Notes under the pieces: model-generated
Told to the model about the DNA's origin: nothing
The model's input: only the letters and a program-made list of their open reading frames with translations
Database searches by the model: none
Translations under genes and position numbers: made by a program
Assembly (NCBI GenBank): GCA_001687465.1
Contig: LVLI01000643.1
Coordinates: 41,801 to 105,800, forward strand
Direction: 5' to 3'
DNA: 64,000 nucleotides
Source: Halocafeteria seosinensis
Taxonomy: Eukaryota; Sar; Bigyra; Bicosoecida
Part shown: positions 19,136-28,941 of the stretch, piece after piece
Layout: every line of letters starts with the position of its first letter
Numbering within the stretch: the stretch's first letter is position 1

Positions 19136-21292
19136 TTAGAATTCCAATATACTCGTCATAACATCGTCAAGAGGTCCCAGTGCTCGGCAATTTTTCCCCG
19201 ACCTTATTGCAGATTGAAGGGCTGATAGTTCGCGACAGACAATTGGATTCTCCTTCAACATCTTGCTAACCATGTATTGGAGGTTGTCCAATGAAGGCAA
19301 GTCTAGTCTCTGCGGAGCGAGTCCTTTGCTGTCTTCACGGAAACCGTAAGATTCGGATTGGATGGATTCCTTTAGGCCATAGTTTGCATCCTCGTTCAAT
19401 TTTTGGGTAACTTGGTTCAAAACTGTAGCCAAAGGCATAGTCTCTACAACACTTTTCTGTTTTGCCAGAGAACGAGCAAACTGGAATAGCCATGCCACCT
19501 CGGCTATCATTCCAATTCCATCTGCAAATAAAGGAAACTTGTCAAAGACGACAGGGTCCGCGAACTTATCATCAAACGGTAGCGAGACGTCCACACGCCC
19601 TAGACCCTCCAGTATACGGAACAAATTCAGAACGAGGTGCAGGACGAGGTGCATGAAAAAGTCGCGGAGATACTTTTTCTCTCGTTCGATAGGAGTTCGA
19701 CGACGGGCTGCTGTGGTGCGATATTTTAATATATATCGACTGAAAACCATTCCCACTTCTTGCGAAGAACGTTCCGATTCCCAGTGTTCCGTGGTGTATC
19801 CAAAGAACCAAGACAAACGGAACGACAACATTTTGGCATGGTTGGTGACTCGGTGCATGATTTCAATCGCTTCCATAGCGCCTTTCCGATTACCCGTAGG
19901 TATGTACTGACTTCCAGGTTTAAGCCACGACAAATCCGTCAGCTGCACATTGCAAGCAGTCTGAATAAAATCATCTACAGCATGAAGAAGCGCCCAACGG
20001 ATCTCGCCATCGCAAATATCTTCGTCTTCCCGTTCGAATTCGTAGTAGCGATCAACCATAGCATCACACAAAGTATTCCACTCCATGAAGGATAAATGTT
20101 GCAAAACATTTTCTGAGTCATCGGCATCGCAATTCTCGATGAGTGTAGACATAGCACAGGTAGCTTCTTCCAACCTTGTTCGAAGGCACATGTACCGTAG
20201 GCTAGTTCGTTTCGTTTGACAATCTTCAGAGAGTAGCTCCTCAGCGCACTCCTCCATGTCGTCCAATAGAGTTTGTCGGTACATGTGTAAAGAATAAATC
20301 ATGTCCTCGATAGCAGTTCCCTTCAAACTCGCAAGCAGTCTGTCGAGATGGTCATAAAACGAGGACACCGAGTCACTGGTCTGCGGGATTTCTTGGAACG
20401 TGTTTTGCTCTCTGCTTGTTATGTTACTCTCGACGGGAGTATCCCCTCCACTGCAAGTGGTTGGCTCTGCAGAGGCGCCGCCGTGAGCCGCTGTACTGGC
20501 CTGCGGTGATTCGCCAATACTTTGCTCACGACCAGTTTTTGGTTCCGCAGAAGGGTCCTGGTTTCCAGATGGCCCTCCCATGCCTGACGGCGGAGATGAT
20601 CCACGTGACACTGTGGACTTTCTTAACGCACGTTCTATCTCTACACATTCCTTTAAGAAACTTTCTACTGTTGTTGAGTGAACTGGGCAAAGGAAGTAGT
20701 GCCACTGTTTGCCTCGAGCACCATCTTGTTGGAAACGAATAGCACCGGCATCTCCACAATCTGTGGCTTTTTGCAGAAAGCCCTCACGAGGCTTCTGGGT
20801 GCCGTCAGAAAAGGATACACCTTCATTACTTTGAGAGTCTCTGGGTACGACAATCTTGAGATGGCTAGCTGTTATGCTTGGGTGTCCAAGCGAACCACTG
20901 CTACCTGTTCGTCTTTCTAGAGCGAAGTCTCCTTTCCTTATGCTGCCTATGTCTTTCTTGTCAAATACTTCTTGGACAACTTTGACGTTCTCTTGATCAT
21001 CAATACTTATAGCGAACACAAGTGCTCTCATCTTCGCTTCTTTTTTCTTTGCGGGTTTCTCTACCCACCAGAAAGGCTGACGAATAAAAATGAAGGGTCG
21101 CTCACACTGCAATAACGGCAAAGACCCGTATCCGATGCCTCTACACTCGATCTCTTCGCTGCATAGAGACGTAGCCAATTGTTTTGCCAAGTCCCTGTTG
21201 GTCATATTTTCCTCTGTCCGCTTTGCCTGCTGTGCTGCTGCAGGAGAAAACTCTCGTCTCTGCTTTTCATTGCTTATGGCTTTCCCATGCAT
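19136..21292 (-). CDS. Orphan protein, 718 aa, function unknown
   Basis: One exon; the first ATG of the frame is at 21292. Residues about 1-200 are a mixed globular part (RPFIFIRQPFWWVEKPAKKK; MRALVFAISIDDQENVKVVQ; a KQWHYFLCPVHSTTVESFLK segment). Residues about 205-300 are a Ser/Gly/Pro/Gln-rich linker. Residues about 310-718 are predicted helical (HLDRLLASLKGTAIEDMIYS; EEATCAMSTLIENCDADD; FMHLVLHLVLNLFRILEG). No enzyme motif, signal peptide or clear membrane span is seen, although the FFMHLVLHLVLNLF helix is strongly hydrophobic. The length of the frame and the coding-like composition make it a real gene. It cannot be assigned to a family by eye. Confidence 0.75.
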   Translation of the reverse strand: MHGKAISNEKQRREFSPAAAQQAKRTEENMTNRDLAKQLATSLCSEEIECRGIGYGSLPLLQCERPFIFIRQPFWWVEKPAKKKEAKMRALVFAISIDDQENVKVVQEVFDKKDIGSIRKGDFALERRTGSSGSLGHPSITASHLKIVVPRDSQSNEGVSFSDGTQKPREGFLQKATDCGDAGAIRFQQDGARGKQWHYFLCPVHSTTVESFLKECVEIERALRKSTVSRGSSPPSGMGGPSGNQDPSAEPKTGREQSIGESPQASTAAHGGASAEPTTCSGGDTPVESNITSREQNTFQEIPQTSDSVSSFYDHLDRLLASLKGTAIEDMIYSLHMYRQTLLDDMEECAEELLSEDCQTKRTSLRYMCLRTRLEEATCAMSTLIENCDADDSENVLQHLSFMEWNTLCDAMVDRYYEFEREDEDICDGEIRWALLHAVDDFIQTACNVQLTDLSWLKPGSQYIPTGNRKGAMEAIEIMHRVTNHAKMLSFRLSWFFGYTTEHWESERSSQEVGMVFSRYILKYRTTAARRRTPIEREKKYLRDFFMHLVLHLVLNLFRILEGLGRVDVSLPFDDKFADPVVFDKFPLFADGIGMIAEVAWLFQFARSLAKQKSVVETMPLATVLNQVTQKLNEDANYGLKESIQSESYGFREDSKGLAPQRLDLPSLDNLQYMVSKMLKENPIVCRELSALQSAIRSGKNCRALGPLDDVMTSILEF

Positions 21293-21878
21293 TGCACTCC
21301 TGTACAGCAATTTTTTGGAATATCATGGATTGTTGCTTGTATGTGTCCGTAGTTGTGTGTTCCCTTGCCGCCATCGTGCGCTTCCTTCCTTTCTTCCTAT
21401 CTTTTCTTTTCCTCTCGCTCCCACAAAGATGGTGAACATATACACTGCACCTTATTTACTGGTTTTTAATCAATTTGTGGCGAGTTATTGTTTTGTTTCA
21501 ATCATTCAGTAACTAAGTGAATGGATGAATCAAGAATTCCCTTTTCTACCAGCAGCACAAACTTTTCTTTTTTTCGAGATCTATTACCGACTACTATACC
21601 CTGTCCATTTACTACCATTTCGTCTGTGTCCTCGATGTATCTAACGAATCGCCGTCCTGGGTCCGGTCTGCACAATGTCTCTACTTCGAATAATTCGTCC
21701 GAGCCTCAGCTTCACAAACACAGGAGGTTCAACTTTCCCTTCAAGATTGGGTCAAATGCTCTACTGTATTGCACCGGCAGCCTTGTAAACTTATGACATC
21801 CACGCTAATAGAAGACAGGTACTTCCGTGAAAGTTTGGGTGAAATTGTGTGTATGGGTAGCAGGTAGTGGGCGAAAAG
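21293..21878. other. Intergenic region between divergent genes
   Basis: It lies between the start of the orphan gene and the start of VPS2, so it holds both promoters. A forward 91-codon frame starting with an ATG at 21521 (Ser/Thr/Phe-rich) could not be supported as a gene. The region is pyrimidine-rich on the plus strand around 21340-21430. Confidence 0.45.
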
Positions 21879-22730
21879 ATGTTCAGTTTTGGTCGCAAGG
21901 AGGATCCCAAAGGTAATGAAATCAGTCTTTCCACCCGGCGATGAGGACCGATGCCCGCCCTTCAGCTGTGAAAAATAATAATTTTAATGCACATTCGCAG
22001 AAGAGTTACGGGACAATCGGAGACAAATTCGACAAGGTCAGCGTGAACTTGACAAGGAGCGAAGTCGGATTCAACGTGAAAAGAAACAATTGGAAAATGA
22101 TATAAAGAGGGCTTCTAAGGAAGGACAAAAGCAGAGCGTGCGGACACTCGCAAAACAGTTAGTTCAATTAAGGAAGCAGGAGGAACGTTTGCTCGGAACA
22201 AGGGCGCAAATGTCCTCCATGGACACACAAATGGTGGTATGTTGCACTCTGAACCAAGTGTTGGTAATCATCACTCAATTCTGAAATTGGTAGCAGTCGG
22301 CGAATGCACAAAACACAATTGGCACAACCCTAGGAAATGTGTCACAAATGCTTAAGCAGCAAAACAACAGCATGCAGCACCAAATCACTGCTAAGAATGC
22401 CCAAGAGTTTGCACGAGTGTCGGAGAGATCGAAGATGACCGAGGAAATGATGGACGACGCACTGGGCGATGCGGTACGTTCAATACTGCGAGTACATTTA
22501 CAATGATACAATTCGACAATATTATGTCTGACTAGTGCCCGCAGTTCGGAGATGACGAAGAAGAAGAGGATGAAGTAGTTTCCCAAGTATTGGGAGAAAT
22601 TGGTATTGAGGCGTCCTCGCAACTACCGAGTGCCGGTACAGCGACCGCGGCGTCGTCCTCAAGCAAAGCGGAAAATGAAGTCTCGGATGCTGATGTGGAT
22701 GCTCTCCTGAAACAGCTAGAGGCTTCTTAG
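21879..22730 (+). CDS. VPS2: ESCRT-III subunit VPS2/CHMP2
   Basis: Four exons: 21879-21912, 22001-22236, 22297-22473 and 22545-22730, giving 210 residues. The start MFSFGRKEDPKEELRDNRR matches the CHMP2 opening (FGR...P.E.LR.N.R). Next comes the basic Snf7 helical hairpin (REKKQLENDIKRASKEGQKQ; AKQLVQLRKQEERL). After an acidic linker (DDEEEEDEVVSQVLGEIGIE, a CHMP2 hallmark) the C-terminus ends DADVDALLKQLEAS, a MIT-interacting motif for VPS4. The protein polymerises with VPS24 on endosomal membranes during membrane scission. The tiny first exon (34 nt) is a feature that automatic gene finders would easily miss. Confidence 0.9.
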
Positions 22731-23022
22731 CGCATAGGGAGTTGTTCCATTAGGTTGTCCAAGAGTCTGCCGAAGGCGTGAGACGGATGTCATGTTGTCA
22801 TCGCTGCCCTTTTTACTATGACAGTTTTCGTGAAGATTCATTATATAGAACCTCCTGTGACGCAGCTAGGAACTACTTAGCATGGTTCGAAATCTCAGTT
22901 GTCGCTCATGCGCTTTGGACGAGGGAGCATTGCTTTGTAGTTTTGTGAATCAATACGAATATAATACCCTCTGTACTGACTCGTACCACTGCGTACATGT
23001 CCCGCCTTAAGTTTTGGACGTG
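22731..23022. other. Convergent 3' regions of VPS2 and the EngB-type gene
   Basis: No gene is seen in this 292-bp gap. A GGTTCGAAATC string near 22895 resembles a tRNA T-arm, but no acceptor or anticodon arms can be paired with it. Confidence 0.4.
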
Positions 23023-24118
23023 TCAGCTTGCAACCATATCGTAAGGTAGGGCAGATGTTATTGCCACTTTAAGTTGGTCTATACCCCATTCTTCCTTTGA
23101 GGAGACCATATTTATGACTGGAAACACGGATCTTCGCTGCTGCAAGTTACTCCGGATCATCTCGACCAGTGTGTGTTGCCCTGCTGAAGTCGACAATGTA
23201 TCTGCCTTGGTAAGCACAATCTGATAAGGCGCGGACACCTCGTCAAGCATGTCCATTAGCTCTTCTGCAACAATCGAAGTGTTAGCTTAAAGAGTGGGTC
23301 AATCATTCTAATTGCGTAGACTTACCATCCAATTGAGTAAATCCTCGTCGTGAATCAACTAGCAATAAGACGCGGCGGAGTATCCGAGGGTATAAACCTT
23401 GTGAGTCTTGAGCGCTTGGGGGTGGATTTCCAGATCGTTCGAAAATGTAGCCAGAGATCAGCTGCATCCACGCATCTTTTACTGTTTGAGGCAAACTCGA
23501 CGCATGGCCATACCCTGGTAGATCTACAAGCACCAAGCGAGACTGGTTCACTCGGAAGAAGTTTAACTGCAGTCAGGCATCTACGGAATAACACTGCATT
23601 GCAACCAGAGACGCTTAGAACTGAAATGGACGTACAGTTCGAGTTCTTCCCGGGTTTTTGGATGTAGGGCATAGTTCATGCTTGTTCAATAGTGTGTTGA
23701 TAAGGGTACTTTTACCGCAGTTTGACCGTCCGACGATGGCCACTTCTGTACGGCTAGATTCAGCTCTTCCGGGGACCAATTGATCATTCTGCGTCCCGAG
23801 GTACTCAGAGCGGTTGTTTTTCGGAAACAACTGCCGTGCTTTCCGTTGATACACGTCCGAGGGGCGTAGAAAGGCCGTCTCATTCTTAGTGTCCAACGCG
23901 AAAACGCATTTAGGTTCTGGTTTCGATGGGCGACGGGTTTGAGGCGGTGTAGGTGGAACTCGTCCCACGCGGTGATGTTTGGTTCCAAATTCACGTCGCA
24001 TGCCGTCCGGAAACAGCGCCGTGACCGAGGGGAATGACCAAGATTGCCTTCGCCATGGCATCGCCAGTGTATGATGCCGAGATACATGCATCATGATGCA
24101 GTTTTGCCAAGGTTGCAT
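23023..24118 (-). CDS. EngB/YihA-type GTPase, organelle-targeted
   Basis: Three exons: 24118-23636, 23566-23326 and 23264-23023, with introns of 69 and 61 nt; 321 residues. The GTPase core has G1 GRSNCGKST, the switch region NPGRTRTLNFF (completed only by splicing), G3 DLPGYGHA, and G4 LTKAD. This order and the LNFF..V...[10 protein letters not shown] block are specific to the EngB family, which assists large-subunit assembly of bacterial-type ribosomes. The eukaryotic copies work in mitochondria or plastids. The first about 100 residues before the core are basic, with many His and Arg, consistent with a targeting peptide; which organelle cannot be told. The ATG at 24118 is chosen because the frame is blocked by a TGA shortly upstream and only GTG precedes it. 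Confidence 0.87.
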
Positions 24119-24394
24119 GTGATGTGGCTGATTCCAGAGAGGGTTCACTGCCACGGATACCACTCAAACTGAATTGCTTCCATTTCAATGTCGCTTATAT
24201 GCTTCCACTTGTGTCCTTCTATTCAGACCCCATAATTCCCAATGACAGGTATATTATAGTGCATCGTGGACACTCCTCCAGTTTGTGAAGGTCTGCACCG
24301 GCGTCATTATAGAGCAAAGTAGACGTTCCTTGTTGACATGTCTTGTAGTTTCTCTTTCATGTACGCTCATTCTTAATTTTGTGTGGTGGGTAGG
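24119..24394. promoter_or_regulatory. Shared upstream region of divergent EngB and Sel1-repeat genes
   Basis: These 276 bp lie between two start codons pointing apart. No other gene is supported. Confidence 0.45.
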
Positions 24395-26044
24395 ATGAGA
24401 CGTGCGTTCAGTACGGCCAGCAATAAACCGTCTACCCATGACGGCCAAGGGTGGTTCAGAGCCTTGAAGTCATGGCTTTTCCCAGGTAATACGAGGGCAT
24501 CCAGAGCGACCCAGAAGTTAGAGGAAGCCAAGTCCAAGCTCAAGTCTACGGGTCCCTCGCAGCAAATGGTCCAGAGCATTGACGAGACGGTCAACTTACC
24601 GAGTGATGTGCTCTTACGCACGAAATCCGTGAAACAACTTCGGGAGCTAGCAAACGCGGCGTTCAATGGATCAGGTGTGCAGGAAGCTGATAAGAAGCGA
24701 GCTATTGGGTTGTGGGCTGCAGCAGCGATGAAGGGAGACCCAGCCAGCGCTCTGCAACTGGCTGTGTGTTACATGAGAGGGGAGGGAGTCGAGAGAGTAT
24801 GTGACATGCACTGTAGTTTCAGCAATGTAGTATGACACTCACTGGCGGTTGCTTTGCTTCAGGACGAGGATAAAGCGGTTGAAATCTTAGAGGACATTGT
24901 GGAGAATGTCAAATTACCTTGGGCTTCGTTCGCGTTAGCAAACATTTACACTGAGGTACGTACTTTCTTCCACAATACCATAGAGCTTTCGCAGCATTTG
25001 TACCTGTCCTTGCTCGTTCCTCAGCGCCACCAGAAGCTGGAAACAGAGGAGGATAGAAGCAAAATGGAAAGATGTTTTCAGCTTTATAAGGATGCTGCAA
25101 TAGCCGGCATTGCACCTGCATATCTTAATGTCTACAATTTTTTAACAGTAAGCGTGTGCACTGTCAAAGCAACCCGGTATGTTCACAGCTCACTTTATGC
25201 TTATGACTGGCAGATGGGAATTGGCTGTGAAAGGAATGACACAGAAGCTTTGAATTGGTTGCGTGACGCTGCGCAGCAACAGGATCCAATGGCCATGTAC
25301 TACATGGCTGCACGATATTCCCAGGGGGCAGGTGTAGAACGGGATGATGAAAAGGCATTTGAGTTGTTCAAAAGGGCAGCATCAAAGGGGATTGTAAATG
25401 CTGCCCACAATGTGGGTGCGGCTTTAATGGAAGGAAAAGGATGTCGTGTAAACTATGAGGCAGCAAGCAAATGGTTTGACCAAGCTATCGATAAGAGTCA
25501 TGTGCCATCAATGCTCAATCAGGGTCTCATGTGTGAACGTGGGCTGGGTACTGAACAGGATCTCGATAAAGCACTTGCTTGGTACCTCACCGCTGCTGCG
25601 GTTGTAGGGAAGCAAAGAGGTTCTGATAGCATTCCTGGGTTCATACAGGACAAAGCAGAAGAAATCAAGAAGATGCGCGGGGATCCAGAGCGAGCAGCAG
25701 CAATCCGCGGTCAATTTCCTGAAGTAAACTCGCAGTCTGAAAATTCGTTTCAAGACGGCGCTGATAGATCTGATGGTTCACAAGCAGGACAGGCGTCTTT
25801 GAACTTCACCACGGGTCTCCCTAAAGAGACTGATGAGAATCCTACAGATATAACAGCTATCGCGAACGATCAAGAAGCTGCTAAACAATTTATACAAGAG
25901 GCGAACGAGACTGATATGACTCCCGATTCGTTAGACAAACTATTACGAAAGCATATCTGTCGAGGCAACGTGCGGCTGAAGTCTACACCAAGTAGTACCA
26001 CAGCTGGGAAACCCCACAAAAATACGGATGATTCAAAATCGTAG
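24395..26044 (+). CDS. Sel1-repeat (TPR-like) protein, probably mitochondrial
   Basis: Four exons: 24395-24796, 24863-24955, 25025-25147 and 25214-26044, giving 482 residues. The N-terminus MRRAFSTASNKPSTHDGQGW is basic and Ser/Thr-rich and resembles a mitochondrial presequence. From about residue 85 there are Sel1-like units of 35-40 residues: WAAAAMKGDPASALQLAVCY..GEGVER; ..LRDAAQQQDPMAMYYMAARY..GAGVERD; FKRAASKGIVNAAHNVGAAL..GKGC; FDQAIDKSHVPSMLNQGLMC..GLGTEQD. Such solenoids bind other proteins. The last 150 residues are acidic and disordered. Introns 2 and 3 are 69 and 66 nt with no stop in frame, so they would be translated if retained; the donors (GTACGT, GTAAGC) and the Sel1 spacing both say they are introns. 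Confidence 0.82.
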
Positions 26045-26459
26045 ATTGATTCGCCAAACATCCGATCCCCCACCTTGTCGATAGAAATCGTGTGCTGTTT
26101 GAATGTCGTCTTTATTCGAAAAGTGATGCATGAAATTTTGGATGTTTGTGGAAGTGATGTTTGACACGGTGGGTACTCGTCGTACTACATCCACCCTCTT
26201 GTGAGATACACTTGCTGTCTTAAAATACATACGTTATTGAGTGTAGCAAGCCAGTCTCATCGCAACGATTGTTTCCAGCGTGCCACCACTTGTTAGGGGA
26301 AGCAAGTTTACTTGCCGTTGTGAATGTCTCGTGCGACCGAACGTTGCGGTTTGCCGTTGTCTACAGAAGCACATTATCAGGTGCATTGTCAACAGATAGT
26401 CTCGAACTGTGTACTGTAGGATAAGTGGGGAGATATTTGGCCTTGTGGAGCCAGGAGAA
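26045..26459. other. Intergenic region between tandem plus-strand genes
   Basis: About 415 bp with no supported gene. It holds the 3' region of the Sel1 gene and the promoter of the coiled-coil gene. Confidence 0.45.
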
Positions 26460-28687
26460 ATGGAATCGCAACAGGGAAAGTCTGCACAGCAAGCAGCGAA
26501 GAGTCTCGGGAACGCCAAGAAAGCTATGTCGCAAGGCAAGTTCGGTTTGCAGGAGGCGGATGAGGATGCTACCCGGGCAAAGGAAGAGATGAAACGATGG
26601 AAGGACGATGTTAGTGCTCTGTCGGCTCAAATCGGGAAACAGCTGCAGTTTTGCAACGATTTGAGAAGCAAAGACGAATTGTCTTCGTTAATGGAAGACG
26701 CCCCACAGGATCGCGAGCAAAAGGTACGTTACGGTTTCGGTCTCTTCTGTCGACTTTCCTTTTTTACTACGTCTGTGCTCTCCACTTCCTAAAACCAATA
26801 CAGTTGGTGCAAGAGTTCGAACGGACCACCAAAATGGACGTGCGACGACTGCATGAGCTCTACAGTGAACGGGTTCTTCAACCCAAAAAAATGGGAAGTC
26901 AGAGACAAGCCTCCTCGTACGACAGTGCCCCTTTGGCAAATAAGGAACAGAGTGGTGGGGTCAGTATGGAGTGGGACGAGAAAACGATCAATCTGGAAGA
27001 GCAGTTGGAAACTCGCCACATTTGTTTGGAAAATAGACACCAGACGACAACCACCTCTGGTCACGAAGAGACTGGAAGATCCTCCGGTAATGGGCATCAG
27101 AAGTCGGACAGAAAGAAAACGAAACATGAAGAGCATGAGCAGAAAATGTACGATATTTCCGAAGCGATCTCGATTCTCCAACTGAAAGACGACTACATTA
27201 CATCACTGTGCGAATTCGTTCTTGAGAGAAAAAAAGCGATAGATGATATGGCGTAAGTCCCTAAATCAGTCCTAAAATACCTGCTACATATGCTGCTTTA
27301 TATGCTATATGACTTTCGTCGAGTTGCAGTGGGGAGTCCCGTCAAACATCTGGAGATACTGGTAGTCAGTTAGACCCGCATTGCTCCAAGGGCACACAAA
27401 AGTAAGCCTCCCATGGAATATCTGAGGAACAAGTAACAGTTGCTAAACAGTACGGCATCATGGGATACAAAAATATTTTTTCAGACTTGCTGCAGTGATT
27501 TTGGCCTTCCAAGAGATGGAAGGATTAATTCGTCGTGTTCGTTTGTTTGAAGAGGGTATGTCAGACGCAGATGCGATGGCTCGACTTGAGGACGAAAACT
27601 CATCCCTTTCAAACGAAGTGAACTCTCTGAAGGACAAGGTATTTCCATTCTGCACTCCATTTTCTAGGCATTCTGCCCTGAGTCCAGTCGTCATGTTATG
27701 ACGTGCAGATTGAAGACATGGAGTATCGATTGACTCTCGTTTTCGAAGAGCAGAGAAATTCCTCGAAAGGGAAGCTCATGTCTCAGAACACCCTTTCGAA
27801 ATTAGATGAAGCTCACACTAGGAATCGTGAACTGGAGAATCAACTTAGGGATGTCACAAGTGAGAGGAGTCAGCTCCTTTCAAAAAATGGTACGTACCTA
27901 CCTCTTGTCGGTAAGAAGTGCACGGTTTCAATACAATTTCGTTGGGACGTTGGTGGCCGCAGGTGCGTTGCGAGAACAGAATTCAGCGTTACAAGAGAAA
28001 CTGGAATCATTGGAAGAGGAGTTAGGAACTAAAACAAACTGGTACGAACCGAAAATTGAGCAAGTAAGTGCAAAGTACAAAGTCAATTGAATGCTGAGCT
28101 TGTTTGGATCGTTACGTCTACTTGGCACCTGTAGTTGGAAAAAAACGTTAAGTCTTTATCGAGCGGAATGAAGGATTTGCGTATGAGTATCGAGTTGTTG
28201 AGTGAAATGTACCAAGCGGCATGTGATGATGCGGCTTCTAATCGAGTTGCCGTGAAGGAAATAAAGTCCGAACGAAATAAAATGGCGAGAAGGCTTAGAG
28301 AAGAAATCACCAAGGTTAGCTTAGTTGAAAGCGTTAGCACTGTTACTGCTCTGTAGACCGGCGTTGTGTTTACAGGTGTGTGAGTATCAGGATGAGCTAA
28401 AGCGTCAAGAGAATATTCAAATTCGTCTGTACGAAGCCAACAAGAGTCTGAAACAGTCCTATCAGGAAGCAACGAAAGGAGGGAGACGTCAAACAGAGGC
28501 AATAACTGAGCAGTCTGGAACGAACCCAGACTCTGAAAGTGATGATTCGGTCACTTCGTTGAAGGAATATGCTGGCATGATCGTAGAAACGCCTCATCTC
28601 GATGACCAATTACTTATCAGTATGAGAGACAACATAAACACCATACTACTCCAACGAAATAACACCCAGGATACAAATAGCAAATGA
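26460..28687 (+). CDS. Coiled-coil protein, 570 aa, eight exons
   Basis: Exons: 26460-26723, 26804-27252, 27330-27401, 27485-27638, 27709-27889, 27963-28063, 28135-28314 and 28376-28687. All seven introns are 61-83 nt and keep frame. The N-terminus is rich in Gln, Ala and Lys (GKSAQQAAKSLGNAKKAMSQ) and then forms a helix with basic and acidic heptads. A hydrophilic linker (residues about 125-190) leads into repeated coiled-coil blocks to about residue 500 (for example MARLEDENSSLSNEVNSLKD; LDEAHTRNRELENQLRDV; REQNSALQEKLESLEEEL). The tail is acidic and Ser-rich. No motor, kinase or membrane domain is seen. It could be a centrosomal, basal-body or Golgi tether-type protein, but that is only a guess from architecture. 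Confidence 0.75.
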
Positions 28688-28941
28688 TCTCGCGTCTTGT
28701 GCGTAATTGAGCGATATACAGAACGTGGTGTGGACTCGGCTGAACACGCTGAGTAGGAAGGGGTAAAAGAGGAATTTCTTGTAGAAAGCCTGAGACAACA
28801 AGTCGGAGACTATCCCTTGGGACTACAGTTATCCGGTTCTTGGTGAACGCGTCCATTCTGTGTAGCGAACGTCTCAGCAATAGTTCAGACAATAGAGAAA
28901 ACGGAATTGTATTCTTTCATCGTGCTCCATCAAGGAAACTC

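Noticed and set aside
21521-21796. 91-codon plus-strand frame between divergent genes
   Set aside because: Ser/Thr/Phe-rich with no conserved pattern; not enough to call a gene.
22880-22925. tRNA-like GGTTCGAAATC string
   Set aside because: No matching acceptor, D or anticodon stem could be folded around it.
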